Position numbers and translations under genes: made by a program | Origin: Arctopsyche grandis | Taxonomy: Eukaryota; Arthropoda; Insecta; Trichoptera; Hydropsychidae | Direction of reading: 5' to 3' | Assembly (NCBI RefSeq): GCF_051622035.1 | Contig: NC_135356.1 | Span: 12,696,079 to 12,760,078, forward strand | Length of the DNA: 64,000 bases | Notes under the pieces: model-generated | Database searches by the model: none | Told to the model about the DNA's origin: nothing | What the model saw: only the letters and a program-made list of their open reading frames with translations | In this document: one piece after another, positions 36,201 to 45,958 of the stretch | How the letters are laid out: the number at the start of each line of letters is the position of its first letter | Numbering within the stretch: the first letter of the stretch is position 1

Positions 36201-36858
36201 TACTACTGAAGCATATTAACCAAAAATAGTCGAAAATAAAGATCTACTACATACATATGTACATACATATGCAGTAGTAGATCCAGTAAATGGGTAACCC
36301 CAAGCGCATTTGAAATTTAAGGCCCTTAGTAAAATAAAAGCTATCATCGTTTTTTACCATGCTTTTTAGTATATAGTTTTTCATTAAGATTTTACAAAAC
36401 CATATTTTTTTATTTATTTACTAACAGTTTTTCGAATAAAATAGGTACTATTTTAAAATACTATATACTAAATTCGTTTCACTCCAACCACCCCAAAGTC
36501 CAATTTTTTTTAAATTTTAGCATACTCATATAAAAACAGAACGAAGCGTATCATATATTATAGAAAATTAACCTATAAATAGTCCCCTTGGAAGTTTCCA
36601 AAGATGTACGTCTACATTGGAGTGAATTTTAACTATGTTTTTCAATCTTGTCTGTAGGAAAAAATATTAAATAAATTTCAATTGTACAATACAACTGCCA
36701 AATTAAATATTGCACATTTTACATACCTTCAGAACTTGAGCGTGTGATTTTAAATAATCGTGTGACGCTAGTTGTATAGCTTCCAGCCATCCGAGCCTAT
36801 CGCATTCGGTAAACGTTGCCAGTTGAAGCCAATGCATCGGTCGCATTTCATCATTCCA

Positions 36859-36900
<42 letters not shown>

Positions 36901-39900
36901 AACATTACATACATATGTACATACTGAGCATAGCAACAGAATAACTGTTTCATCGACGACTTCTGATTAACTCAATTATCTAAAAGTCTAAAATACGAAA
37001 TATAAATTTCTCATAATAAATTCAAAGTCTCGAATGTTATGCTCCAAATTTTGTTTGGAATGTTATTTTTTTGTAACAGCATTTCAATATATAAATGCCA
37101 GGGGCTTAATTGTATATATGTCACCGTCAAAGTGTATTTATTACCAGTTATGTATATATTTTATCAGGCGCTTTAAAAAATTTATATTCGAATCAAATTA
37201 ACCAGTAGATATACAGCCGTGGACATTTATATGAGGCCATTTGCAAAAAATGCTTCTGACTGGAATTACTCATGTATTTGAAACCGGTCTCCGTGACGGA
37301 CCGGAATGTGAAATGCCGGAAAACGCAAATATCGGAAGGCAAAGATCGAAAAATCTTAAGTTTTCGACTTGGTAAACCGTACATACTCACTTAATTTGCG
37401 CGAGCAGGATACAACAGGAACAAGAGGAACAGGCTTTTCCTCCCGTATTCTGCGCGCGCACATTAATACGGGAGGAAAAGCCTGTTCCTCTTGTTCCTGT
37501 TGTATCCTGCTCGCGCAAATTAAGTGAGTATGTACCGTTTACCATGCACCCTTTTTTTTATCTTTAGACTTAAGATCTTTCAATTTTCGATCTTTGCCTT
37601 CCAATATTTGCGTTTTCCGGCATTTCACATTCCCATTTGAAACAACCACTAACTGTAATGAAATAATTTTTAAAAAATTATTTAAAAACACATTGAAAAA
37701 AGTTTGTGACCACTATATCGTTGTATACAATGATGCACATGATGCAGCGTACAGTAATGCAGCGCACACAACACAAATTTGTGCTCTACTAATACGAAGT
37801 TTTTGGTCACAATTTTACCGGTTTAAAATTCACCACACATCCAATTAACCCTTTTAAACGAAATCAAAAAATAGTGTGGCCAGAACACTATCCTAATAAA
37901 CATGTTTCAATAGAAAATACTCAATATAATATAGTATTAACAGTGGGAAAAAATCACAAGTGAAAATACGTAATTTTGACTTTTGATTTGAACTGGACGA
38001 CTACTTAGAGAGATTTGAAAGCTGAAAAGTACTACAAATGAAAGATAAAATACCCGACTCTAGATTCCAATATTCATTTTGAACAGAAAATTAACAGATT
38101 TTGAGAAATCGACCGAACAACACCAAGATATAGAAAAATCGCGCGATTTAAAAAACACATATATCTCCGAATCTCGAGCCAATCAACACTTTTTATTACC
38201 AGATTCGTGTTCACTGGGCATAGATCTATAAGGAAAGTCATATCCCGTCTCTGAAACATTTTAAAAGTCGTCATTTGTCGAACAGTGTTATTATAATACA
38301 TGCTCAAGAGTCGAGATAGATCAAAATATTCCAAACAACTTAAATTATCGCGATGTACGGTCCAAATGACATTAAAAGGATACAGTGAGATTGGTTCTGT
38401 TAAAAGTCGATCAAAAACGGGAAGAATAAGGAAGTCAGAACTGTATAAAGATCTCATTTTAACGACCATGTCTTTAAAAATTCCAAAAACGGACCTACTG
38501 AACAAGCTGGAGAAGTGAAAAGGTAATAAAATATTAAAACTTTCTTCGCGATTGGTAAAAAAGACCTCTGACGGAAGCTGGATTACAGGATATACATATT
38601 TACTTTTATAGTTCAGATTTTTTTTACAGAATGCTTTAGGATTCAAAAATGCGTTAACGTTACTTACTATTACCAAACATGGGAGTTTCATATTACGATA
38701 ACACTAAGAATGTGTTAAAAACAAAAATGTGACTTTTCACTCAAATTCATTAATTTTATTCATAGTATTTCTCTAGTTCTGCTGGTCAGATTTGGATATT
38801 TGTGACTCCAAGTCGATTTTTTTTTCTATCAGAGTTCGTCAATTTATTTGATTTTATAGTTGAAATGTTTTCTCATAAAATTGGCAAAACCATCCTACCC
38901 ACTATATCACCAGTATTTGAATATGATTTCAAATTTATATACATATACAAGTTTAATACCATAGGGGTCGCTCAGGGGCAACCTGTAATGGCTACATGGG
39001 AAAATACATATAAATTTAATTTAATAACAATATTGTAGATTTAAAATTTTCATTGCAGGGAGTCAAATATTTAAAATGTCATAATTTTTTTTAAATTTTG
39101 ATTTTACTCGAGACTTTCAGGAGTTATCAAAGACACAAGTTTGTCTTTTATTTATGGTACATATTAGTAATGTATTGTTTTTAACCTAGATGGAAAGGCC
39201 AGTGTCCATGTTCATTCTGAGGAGTTGTCCTTATGGAGCACCGCTCCAAAACGATCACGCCCTTGATCTCCGACCATTGTTCTGATGTTTTAGAATAAAA
39301 TAGGAGATTGTCAATGAGGCGACACCAGCTTTCTTGGGTTACTGAAAATCAAATATAAATTCTTTCATTTCAAAACATACGCTGCAATATACTTATGCCA
39401 TAAGATAAATTATCTATATATGTATGTACATATATCAAGGTTTTTAACTGACAATCATCAAAATTTGTACTAGAAGGATAAGTTGCGGTTTTTTAATGAA
39501 ATAAAATTTTCAGGATTTAATTATGTATGTGAGTTTAATGTATAATATAATAACATATTGAAACGAAACGGTTTAGAAGTCACAATGCAAACATTAACCA
39601 CTTCCTGGTCTACCAAAGTGTACCATTTTGGGCATTTCTATAGTAAAATTCTGGAAACAAACGTAAATAAGCGTGACAACTAATTTGACCGGAAAACAGT
39701 TAAGAGGGCTGTACAACCGAAACCTTAATTTTGTTACCGTTCCTTTCTTCGATATATATATTGAGTGTATGTATATATTGAGTGAATGCGACAATATATA
39801 TCAATATATATATTGAGTGAATGCGACAGTTGCGCTTCGACCAGATAAAAAGTATTTTAAATTGACAAAATCGAGGTTTCGTATTCTCCTATTTTCTTCT

Positions 39901-40713
39901 CCAATACTGGACCAATTTAAAAAAAAAATTCATCATCGGTATGAGAAAGATACTTTCTGTGCATCTATCGGCGTATTTTTTTTTAAATCGACCGTTAAAC
40001 AAGCACGTTGGACTCGTTTCGTGGGTATAAAAAAGAGGTGATTTTATAGATGTTTGGCGGCTCCTAGCTCCTATAAAAAATAATTAATCAAAAAAATAGA
40101 ACGATAGATGCACCCCAATGGTGGATATCCATAGCATACTAAAAAATAATTTCTCTAGTGCCATAATTGAGGAAGGGAGAAGTATAGTACGTTTGTATGG
40201 ACAAGGCGGTGCTGTCCAGCCCTCTTAAGTATACTCCAATATAATAAAGATTAAGAAGTAAGTACGAACTAAACAGTAATAATAAAATAAAATGCACCAA
40301 TTCGTTCATTGATATTACAATGATAAAGAGATAAGTAAATTTGAGAGAAAAATAAAAAAAATATTGAATCATTTGACTGACAAACCTTGACATGGACTTT
40401 TTTCATTCTTCACAATTATTAAACGTTCATAAGTGGATATACATTCGATTTTTTTTACATACATATTCCTAAATAAAGTATTAATATTTTTCGAATTATT
40501 TATGTATGCACATTTATTAGGAACATTTAATCAGATAAGATTACCAAGTATTTGAAACAACGCCCTGGTAAATATACCTTCAGGTCTTTTGAAGAACCCG
40601 TCCTGTTTGAGCTTGTTCGTTATGACCAGGATGCCTTCCCTATTGAAGATGTTCATCTGCTGGCCGGTGAGAGCCGCCAGCTCCTGGCCGTTGAAGACCA
40701 GACCGTTCGGCAT
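24552..40713 (-). CDS. INPP4A: Inositol polyphosphate 4-phosphatase (INPP4 family) with PH-like and C2 domains
   Basis: Twenty-one coding exons, all in frame, 1157 residues: 40578-40713, 39186-39341, 36727-36860, 36573-36651, 35858-36009, 35624-35785, 35203-35540, 34920-35113, 34658-34814, 33003-33318, 32825-32932, 32625-32753, 30344-30463, 29292-29499, 28987-29180, 27471-27682, 27289-27385, 27016-27205, 26817-26939, 24781-24916, 24552-24684. The ATG at 40713 is chosen because an in-frame stop lies upstream with no acceptor between. Order: PH-like domain (about residues 35-140), C2 domain (about 169-300), a helical middle with [14 protein letters not shown], then the phosphatase with [21 protein letters not shown] and the active site CKSAKDRT (Cys1075, Arg1081), ending [10 protein letters not shown]. 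The family removes the 4-phosphate of PtdIns(3,4)P2, damping PI3K signalling. Introns carry numerous repeats. No frame lesions. INPP4A versus INPP4B cannot be assigned in an invertebrate. Confidence 0.95.
25755..26165. mobile_element. Long palindromic element in INPP4 intron
   Basis: About 410 bp with arms of nearly 190 bp: the outer GTGCATCCGCTCTAAAATCG and GATTTTAGAGCGGATGCA, the inner GATCCAACTC...GAGTTGGATC and GGCAAGATTCG...CGAATCTTGCC. The right arm carries a small duplication (TTTTAATAATT twice). Confidence 0.92.
27928..28815 (-). mobile_element. RTE-type LINE fragment in INPP4 intron
   Basis: Minus-strand pieces: [40 protein letters not shown], then [19 protein letters not shown] and [16 protein letters not shown], and a tail [11 protein letters not shown]. 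This is RT/C-terminal pol of an RTE-like element. The catalytic YADD is YAVD, and frames are broken. Confidence 0.9.
30766..30985. repeat. Interspersed-repeat head followed by long A-rich tract
   Basis: TACTAGCTGTATTACCCGGC with AACCGCTTAAACATG, then roughly 150 bases of A-runs broken by TTT or TC. The same head occurs inverted at about 34222-34270. Confidence 0.7.
30986..31539. repeat. GC-rich tandem array, part 1 (TAGGGCTTCGCCCC units)
   Basis: At least fifteen occurrences of AGGGCTTCGCCC, each able to form a small GGGC-TTCG-CCC hairpin, separated by spacers such as TTAGTTAATGCCTTT and GCGCCCCCATGATTAA. It lies in the INPP4 intron between exons 30344-30463 and 32625-32753. Confidence 0.95.
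31540..32165. repeat. GC-rich tandem array, part 2 (80/90/99-bp units)
   Basis: The landmark TGTGGCGCCCCCTTTTGAGC (one CGTGG variant) recurs at 31601, 31681, 31771, 31861, 31951, 32031 and, partly, 32130: spacings 80, 90, 90, 90, 80 and 99. Length steps follow gain or loss of a GGGCCCCCTTC-like block. Open in several frames on both strands simply because stops are rare in GC-rich repeats. Confidence 0.95.
33420..33490 (+). mobile_element. RTE reverse-transcriptase scrap
   Basis: Reads [18 protein letters not shown] with the YADD catalytic motif, then stops at the foldback element. Same family as 9485-10330. Confidence 0.75.
33534..34037. mobile_element. Foldback element with GGCTATTTGCAGGTACTA arms
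   Basis: Arms of about 105 bp: AGGTTGTGGCTATTTGCAGG at the left and its complement at the right, both with ATCTGCGACAGGCGCAAAG and GCGCATGCGC. Spacer about 300 bp. Lies in an INPP4 intron. Confidence 0.9.
35203..36651 (-). other. INPP4 exons 4-7: C2 domain region
   Basis: Exons 36573-36651, 35858-36009, 35624-35785 and 35203-35540. The core reads [23 protein letters not shown], then [13 protein letters not shown] and [11 protein letters not shown], matching the strand pattern of the C2 domain of INPP4A. It is followed by [14 protein letters not shown], which aligns with the TVIGW segment of the human protein. The role is lipid binding, by family knowledge. Confidence 0.85.
36862..36894. repeat. 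(TA)n microsatellite abutting an INPP4 acceptor
   Basis: The run ends directly at the acceptor of exon 36727-36860, so the usual pyrimidine tract is replaced by TA repeats (TATATAG|TTTGG on the minus strand). Confidence 0.9.
37288..37632. mobile_element. Long palindrome family B, copy 3 (in INPP4 intron)
   Basis: Same inner arms, with outer ends CCGTGACGGACCGGAATGTG. The right outer end is truncated after CATTTCACATTCCC. Confidence 0.9.
37941..38740 (+). mobile_element. Tc1-like transposon remnant
   Basis: The plus-strand frame at 38300-38518 gives a Tc1 paired-like helix-turn-helix: [20 protein letters not shown], then [13 protein letters not shown]. The DDE domain is missing. A related 5' piece lies at about 62698-62775. 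The 205-codon frame on the opposite strand is a shadow. Confidence 0.75.
38770..38945 (+). mobile_element. tRNA-derived SINE body, copy 3 (5' truncated)
   Basis: Shares GACTCCAAGTCGAT and ATTGGCAAAACCATCCTACC with the two full copies but lacks the tRNA-like head. It lies in an INPP4 intron. Confidence 0.75.
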
Positions 40714-40937
40714 GGCGAGACTTTCAAGATCCAACCGCCACAAAGCCCCTCATCGTCGACATGCAACTGTCACAATATAACACACACATGCAATACAATG
40801 TATATATATTATTTATAGTTGATGTAATTATATATGTATATGGAGTGTGTGTTACTCTTATGTTGGTTTAAGCAGGAGTGAGGGTGGAAGACGGCCGCAG
40901 TCGGCGTGAAGAAGCATTATTGATCCGGGATGACCTT

Positions 40938-41120
40938 TTAAGGGACCTTTGCGCTGTTGAGAAATGTCAGAAACGCGTCGGTAAAGGTGAGAGCGCAGCT
41001 CGGCAGCCGCCACTCGACCAGCGACCGGCAAGTGTCAACGAACCGGGACGAGCGCCACGGCTGCCAATCCATGTCTTGGTCAAGGCAATTCAGATGCACC
41101 AACTGCGTCAAATCAACACA
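40938..41120 (-). CDS. Unassigned coding-like exon, possibly leucine-rich repeat C-terminus
   Basis: I do not recognise the gene. On the minus strand, after an acceptor-like TTTTAAG, there are 60 open codons ending TAA with leucine-rich character: DLTQLVHLNCLDQDMDW, then LVEWRLPSCALTFTDAFLTF. The local GC content is well above the flanks. It lies just upstream of the INPP4 start and directly abuts a foldback element at 41134. The opposite strand is also open for 133 codons, so the coding strand is uncertain. It could equally be 5' noncoding exon or promoter sequence of INPP4. Confidence 0.3.
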   Translation of the reverse strand, partial: CVDLTQLVHLNCLDQDMDWQPWRSSRFVDTCRSLVEWRLPSCALTFTDAFLTFLNSAKVP

Positions 41121-41133
41121 CTTAAAATAGTAA

Positions 41134-41700
41134 ACGGACTTCTAGTCATATGTGAACCGGTCACAGGACAACCAGTCGCTCTAGATCGGTCACACGTGAT
41201 CACCCGTCACACTAAAACTGGTCACGAGAAATCTGGTCACACCCTAAAACTGGTCACGAGAAAACTGGTCTCACCCTAAAATCAGTCAACCAGTTTTCTC
41301 GTGACCGATTTTAGGGTGTGACCATGTAGGAATATAGTACAACTCGTGCTATTATATCAAAACCAGCGATCTCATCATCGATTCTGTCCAAAAACGCATA
41401 AACTCAAGGGCAACGACCATTCCAGAAGAGAGTTCATCGTTCGATCCCAACCCAAAAGGTATATAAAGAGCCACGGCAGCCCCAACACCAGAGTGAATCA
41501 CTCTTCGTACATACAATAACCATTGTACCAATTGAACAAAAATAAACGATCCTCTTTCAAACTCAACTGAATTTCCATAGGCCGGGAAACGGTTGAAACC
41601 TTTCACCCGTCCTATAACCAGTTTTAGAGTGACAGTTTTAGAGTGACGGGTGATCACGTGTGACCGATCTAGAGCGACCGGTTGTCCTGTGACCGGTTCT
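41134..41700. mobile_element. Foldback MITE family FB1, copy 2, interrupted by a solo LTR
   Basis: Left arm ATGTGAACCGGTCACAGGAC at 41154 onward; right arm ends CCTGTGACCGGTTC near 41699. The core GGTCACACCCTAAAAC repeats as in copy 1. The LTR at 41325-41616 splits the right half. Confidence 0.88.
41325..41616 (+). mobile_element. Solo LTR, 292 bp, inside the foldback
   Basis: Begins TGTAGGAATATAG, ends CGTCCTATA, and is flanked by the 4-bp duplication ACCA (41321-41324 and 41617-41620). Removing it and one ACCA restores the foldback sequence. It has a TATATAAAG box near 41460 and AATAAA near 41541 in the expected order of an LTR promoter and poly(A) signal. Confidence 0.9.
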
Positions 41701-41857
41701 TAATTTTTTTCTTTTTAGTTTTATTAAATTAATATTGGAAAAAATTGAAATATTCCAAAATGATTAAGACTATTCATCATTGAATTAAAATAACTCGTTA
41801 ATTTTTCAAAAATATTTGTCAATCGTTAAACTAAAAAATAACTTACTTTTTTTTTAG

Positions 41858-44035
41858 AGGCAATGAAAATTGTAAGAGATTCAAGCTAAAAGAAATAGCA
41901 ACTGTTACACTACGGAAGAAAGATTTTTACTGTGATGACTGTTTCACTGTTGGTGTGACACACAAATTCCGAGCCACATTGGGCAAAGGTAGACTCGTAA
42001 AGCCAGGTGACAAAGTTTTGATAGCATACTCCGGCAAGATTGATTCATCTACCCTATTTTATTTGGTAAAAAATGGAATTGAGGACAGCACACATAAAAA
42101 ACTCTAGTTTCAGGCGCTTGTACTTCAATATCGACGGTACATTATATTCTTAAAATCTATAAGAATTCATTGAATGCACTTTTAACAATCTTATTATCTT
42201 TCAGAAAGTTCCAAAAATATAGAAACAAAGATGCCAAAAATATAGAAATAATGTCGCAAGTCAAGTCACAAATTCAACAGTACGATTTAATGTTCTATTC
42301 AGTGAGACTCAGCGAAGTCAAGAAAGATGATGCTGTGGCGGCTCGCTTATACGACATGGTCGAGTTTGGTTGCCTTCCTGCGAGTGGGGACCAACCCGGC
42401 TGGGTTCGGAGAGCTGCTACCCACTCTGTCTTCAGCTGTCATATAATAAACACGTGCATTAACATGCCAGTCGTCTCATTCGTTCATCTCCTATACTGGT
42501 GACCCCCGACATCGAGCCACGCAGCCTCGATCAATTTCAACATGCCGCTCATCCCTGCCTCGCCGAGTCAGGCGGGAGAAGCTACCCGCCGCGCCCCCAT
42601 CGCCATCAACAGAGCGCGTCGCGGCCCGCGGGTGACAATAAACGAGCAGACACGGCTACCTACCTACCTACCGACGTCCAGCCACAACGTCGACGACAGG
42701 TGCTTTTAAAAAATGGGGGAGCGAATGAGACGACGATCTTGACAGCTGGATGTGGAGTCATGCGCGATCCACTACACATAGAACGGTCATCCAGCACCAC
42801 AAGACATACACCACCTCAGCACCATCATCATCATCATCATCATCAAGGCCCCGTCCGTCCCCACGAGCGTCGTCACGCCGAGACGGGCGGTAGCGCTACA
42901 ACACCTCCACGAGCCACAACGACTCACAGTCCAGCTCGGAGTATCATCAACCACATCGATGCCCCTGCCGCCCCCGCCGCCCCACCAACCGACATCAGCC
43001 TCGGAAGAGCGGCGCCGCCGCAGCATCGCATTGATCGGCGCGACCATCGGACCACCCACCGTCCTGCTCGCGACGTTACCGCCCTCGAATGTACCGACCA
43101 TTCAGGGCGGTACACCTACATAGCGGATGACCCACGTCAACAATTTTTTTTCTCCCCACGTAATAATTTTTTCTCTTTGTGTAACAATAATTTTTTTCTT
43201 TTGTAAAATTTGTTTCTTTGTAATTTTGGTATCGCTGATGCTGGGGGGGGAGTGATGTGGCGGCTCGCTTATACGACATGGTCGAGTTTGGTTGCCTTCC
43301 TGCGAGTGGGGACCAACCCGGCTGGGTTCGGAGAGCTGCTACCCACTCTGTCTTCAGCTGTCATATAATAAACACGTGCATTAACATGCCAGTCGTCTCA
43401 TTCGTTCATCCCCTATAATGCATTAAATTTAAACATATTCTTAAATTCAAAATTATGATCACATCTACAAAGAACTGCACGGCGAAGTTGAATCTTTTAA
43501 AGAAACTTAAACAAAATCTACTGCTCAATTGTGCAAAACGCCTGGATTGTTCTTATGTATGTATTGTTAGCCGAAACGGCCACCAAACTTGCAGCCAATT
43601 TATTGGAAAATGTAGCTATCGGAGGCGGCTCACACATGTCATCCGAGAATCATCATTAAGACATCTAAGACGTGTATGTACAGATTTAATTAAAAATACC
43701 TTTATTTGTAGGGATTTTCTGATGCTAGGGACGATAGACTAAAAGTACTTCGCCCTTTGAAGGATTTGACGACAGAAGACATTGCTTTATTTACCAAAAT
43801 TAAAAATACATCTGAAGTTCAACCTACGATCCAATATGACAATCCATACACCAGTATACATACAGTCATTGACTAAACAGTTTGTTAACAACTTGCAAAA
43901 TAATTTCCCAGCTACAATACCAACTGTTTTAAGAACAGGCGATAAAGGCGATAGACAATTCTAGCAATGTCATCCAAAATGATGATTTTCAATGTGTCTT
44001 ATGTCAGGTAAAATCATCTTCTATGCATGTACTTA
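41858..44035 (+). pseudogene. CTU2: Decayed CTU2 (cytosolic tRNA 2-thiolation subunit 2) copy split by a retrotransposon
   Basis: After an acceptor-like tract TTTTTTTTAG the sequence reads KEIATVTLRKKDFYCDDCF and HKFRATLGKGRLVKPGDKVL, then YSGKID: the first zinc motif and the P-loop-like region of CTU2. Lesions then follow: TAG at 42105-42107; a frameshift near 42120 before YFNIDG; a retrotransposon at 42334-43417 after FYSVRLSEVKKDD; frame changes near 43565 (LLKKLKQNLLLN to LAETATKLAANLLE), near 43870 (DNPYTSIHT to SLTKQFVNNLQNNFP) and near 43962 (RTGDKGD to FQCVLCQ). CTU2 with CTU1 thiolates wobble uridine of tRNA Lys, Glu and Gln; this copy cannot make the full protein. Remnant splice-site-like tracts suggest a DNA-level duplicate rather than a processed copy. 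Assembly error is the alternative, but the number of lesions argues against it. Confidence 0.85.
42334..43417 (+). mobile_element. Young terminal-repeat retrotransposon (TRIM-like), 1084 bp
   Basis: Two 162-bp LTRs (42334-42495 and 43256-43417) differ at one base (TCTCC versus TCCCC). Target duplication ATGC at 42330-42333 and 43418-43421. The LTR starts TGTGGCGG and ends CCTATA. A primer-binding-like CTGGTGACCCCCGAC follows the left LTR, and a G-rich polypurine tract (CTGGGGGGGGAG) precedes the right LTR. The 760-bp interior has no pol; its open frames are proline- and histidine-rich and lack domains. It must be mobilised in trans. Confidence 0.92.
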
Positions 44036-44223
44036 TCCAGTAGCATCGCTAGGCCCGTGTGGGGTGCGGTCTTCACCGGGTGACACCAAATTGATAAACG
44101 CTAATTCCGACATATTCTTTGTATGAAGGTCCTCTAGCGGCTATACGCTCCATTGCAATTTCTGTATACATATATACAGCTACCGCGAAATTCGTCTGGC
44201 GCTTCGTCTTCGTGAAATTCGTC

Positions 44224-44226
<3 letters not shown>

Positions 44227-44307
<81 letters not shown>
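44227..44307. repeat. (TA)n microsatellite, left of the Tc1 element
   Basis: Roughly 80 bases of TA, continued on the other side of the element at 45959-45998. Confidence 0.97.
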
Positions 44308-44310
<3 letters not shown>

Positions 44311-45955
44311 TCCCATGACAGCGAATTACTAACACCATGCGGATTTTGCAAATTCTATGTTTAGAGCTATATATTGAAGAGTAGGTTCGTAAAATTAAAA
44401 CAAAGATGTGTTTATAATGATTATACATAGTTTATTTACAATATTAATACAACATATATATATATTATTAATATTTTGTATGTCCACCCTTATTTCGGAG
44501 ACACGATGCTATTCTTTTGGGCATACTCTCGATACAAGACGCAATGGTTGACTTTATCTCAGGATCTCCCTGCCACACAGAAATTATGTTTTGTTTTAGG
44601 ATATTTTTATTGGTACATTGGAGCTTATTTAATTTCATTTTAAGGGTATGCCGGACATTTTCTTTAGGATTTAGATCGGGAGAATTACCGGGCCAGTGAA
44701 GGAGCGGTAAATTGTGGTTGGACATGATTTTTTTCACAATTTTGGCTTTATGGCAGGGTGCAAAAATATTGCATTAAGTGCAGGCGATCCCTTTTGTCAA
44801 TTTTGTTTTGTATAGAGTGCAATAGGGTGTATCGCAATACCGTTATATATTGCGAAGCATTCATCATCCCTTCTACAAAATACAATGGCCCCCGACCTTC
44901 CGCTCTAATTGAGCCCCAAATCATGAGTGACAGCGGGTGTTTCACATTTTTTATGACACAGGACTCATTATACCGCTTGCCGACTCGCCTACGTACGTAT
45001 TGGTGAGTCGGTGTCATCAATTGAATTGACGACTCGTCAGAGAAGTGAACCTTAAAAATGTTAAAAACATCGATTAATTCAATTCATTCAAAAAAAATTA
45101 GACAAATAATTTAATTTCAATTAAATTACCCCTTTCCAATCGTCGAGGGTGAAGTGGCGATGCTCATTAGCCAAATTGAGCCTGGCTTTCTTCATTTTTG
45201 GCGTCAAAAGCGTTTTTTTAAGTAGTTGTCTGCCATTCATCCCCGCGTCTGCGAAACGGCGTTGTATTGTCCGAGTCGATATTTCGGTTCCGCTCCCGTA
45301 AATTTGTCTGGATTTTTTTATTTGTGGCAAACCGATCCTTCTCAACAGTATTTATAATATATCGATCGACTCGAGGACCGTATTTTCGAGTGCCACAACA
45401 ATTCTTACGCTTGGTGACCGTAGGATTTTCACCTCTTTTTAGTTGGGTGCTAATTTTATGCACACTGAAAACTCTAACCCCCTAATCTTTAGCAATATAT
45501 CGTATAGAATACTTCCCAGTATTTAATAATGTGGAAATATTGGCGATTTTCTCCATAGATAAATCTTTATTTCTTCCCATCTAAAAAGGAAAGGGGTTTT
45601 TTTCACAAGCAATTTAAACAAATAATTAAGTCACATTTAAAAAATTTAAACACTTTAACTTACTTCAATGATATCGATAATATACAGGAAAGCAAAAATC
45701 TCTTCAAAACTAACTTTTCTCCCAGTGAAAGCACACGTCTACACCAAACGAATTTCAAAGCCAAACTGTGTATTTGCACTTGTTCGGTTTTTAAACTATT
45801 TGTATAAACACTACTCATCCTATCCTTCTCTAAATACATAGAATAGGATACAATGAATGGTCTACAAAAAAAACCAACCCAAAATGTTACTTAAGACGGC
45901 GCAGGTACACAAAATAGGGTAAATACGCGGGTGTTAGTAATTCGTTGTCATACGA

Positions 45956-45958
<3 letters not shown>
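44308..45958 (-). mobile_element. Tc1-like transposon with intact ends and decayed transposase
   Basis: Terminal repeats CAGTCCCATGACAGCGAATT at 44308 and, inverted, CAGTCGTATGACAACGAATT at 45958, about 30 bp and followed by ACTAACACC in both; TA on each side. Minus-strand transposase pieces: MGRNKDLSMEKIANISTLLN, TQLKRGENPTVTKRK, TRTIQRRFADAGM, VHFSDES (first catalytic Asp), IWGSIRAEGRGPLYFVEG, PCHKAKIVKKIMS and WPGNSPDLNPKENV. Stops and frameshifts break it, and the second catalytic Asp region is damaged. Length 1651 bp. Confidence 0.93.

Larger units (their letters stand above)
36727..40713 (-). other. INPP4 exons 1-3: N-terminal PH-like domain
   Basis: Exons 40578-40713, 39186-39341 and 36727-36860 together read as a pleckstrin-homology fold: a basic start (GFFKRPE), [15 protein letters not shown] as the first strands, then CSIRTTP and WPFHLVWNDEMR, and a closing helix [14 protein letters not shown] with the invariant Trp of PH domains. 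This is a membrane or phosphoinositide-targeting module by family knowledge; binding is not shown here. Vertebrate INPP4 proteins are usually described as starting with C2. Confidence 0.8.

Noticed and set aside
38074-38691. 205-codon minus-strand open frame
   Set aside because: It is antisense to a Tc1 transposase helix-turn-helix on the plus strand; composition is that of a shadow frame.
40878-41279. 133-codon plus-strand frame
   Set aside because: It runs into the foldback element and lacks recognisable motifs; the minus-strand reading of the same block looks more protein-like, though neither is proven.
42499-43206. 235-codon plus-strand frame inside the retroelement, rich in His and Pro
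   Set aside because: Two other frames are also long and none shows gag, protease or RT motifs; CAT and CCN repeats explain the openness.
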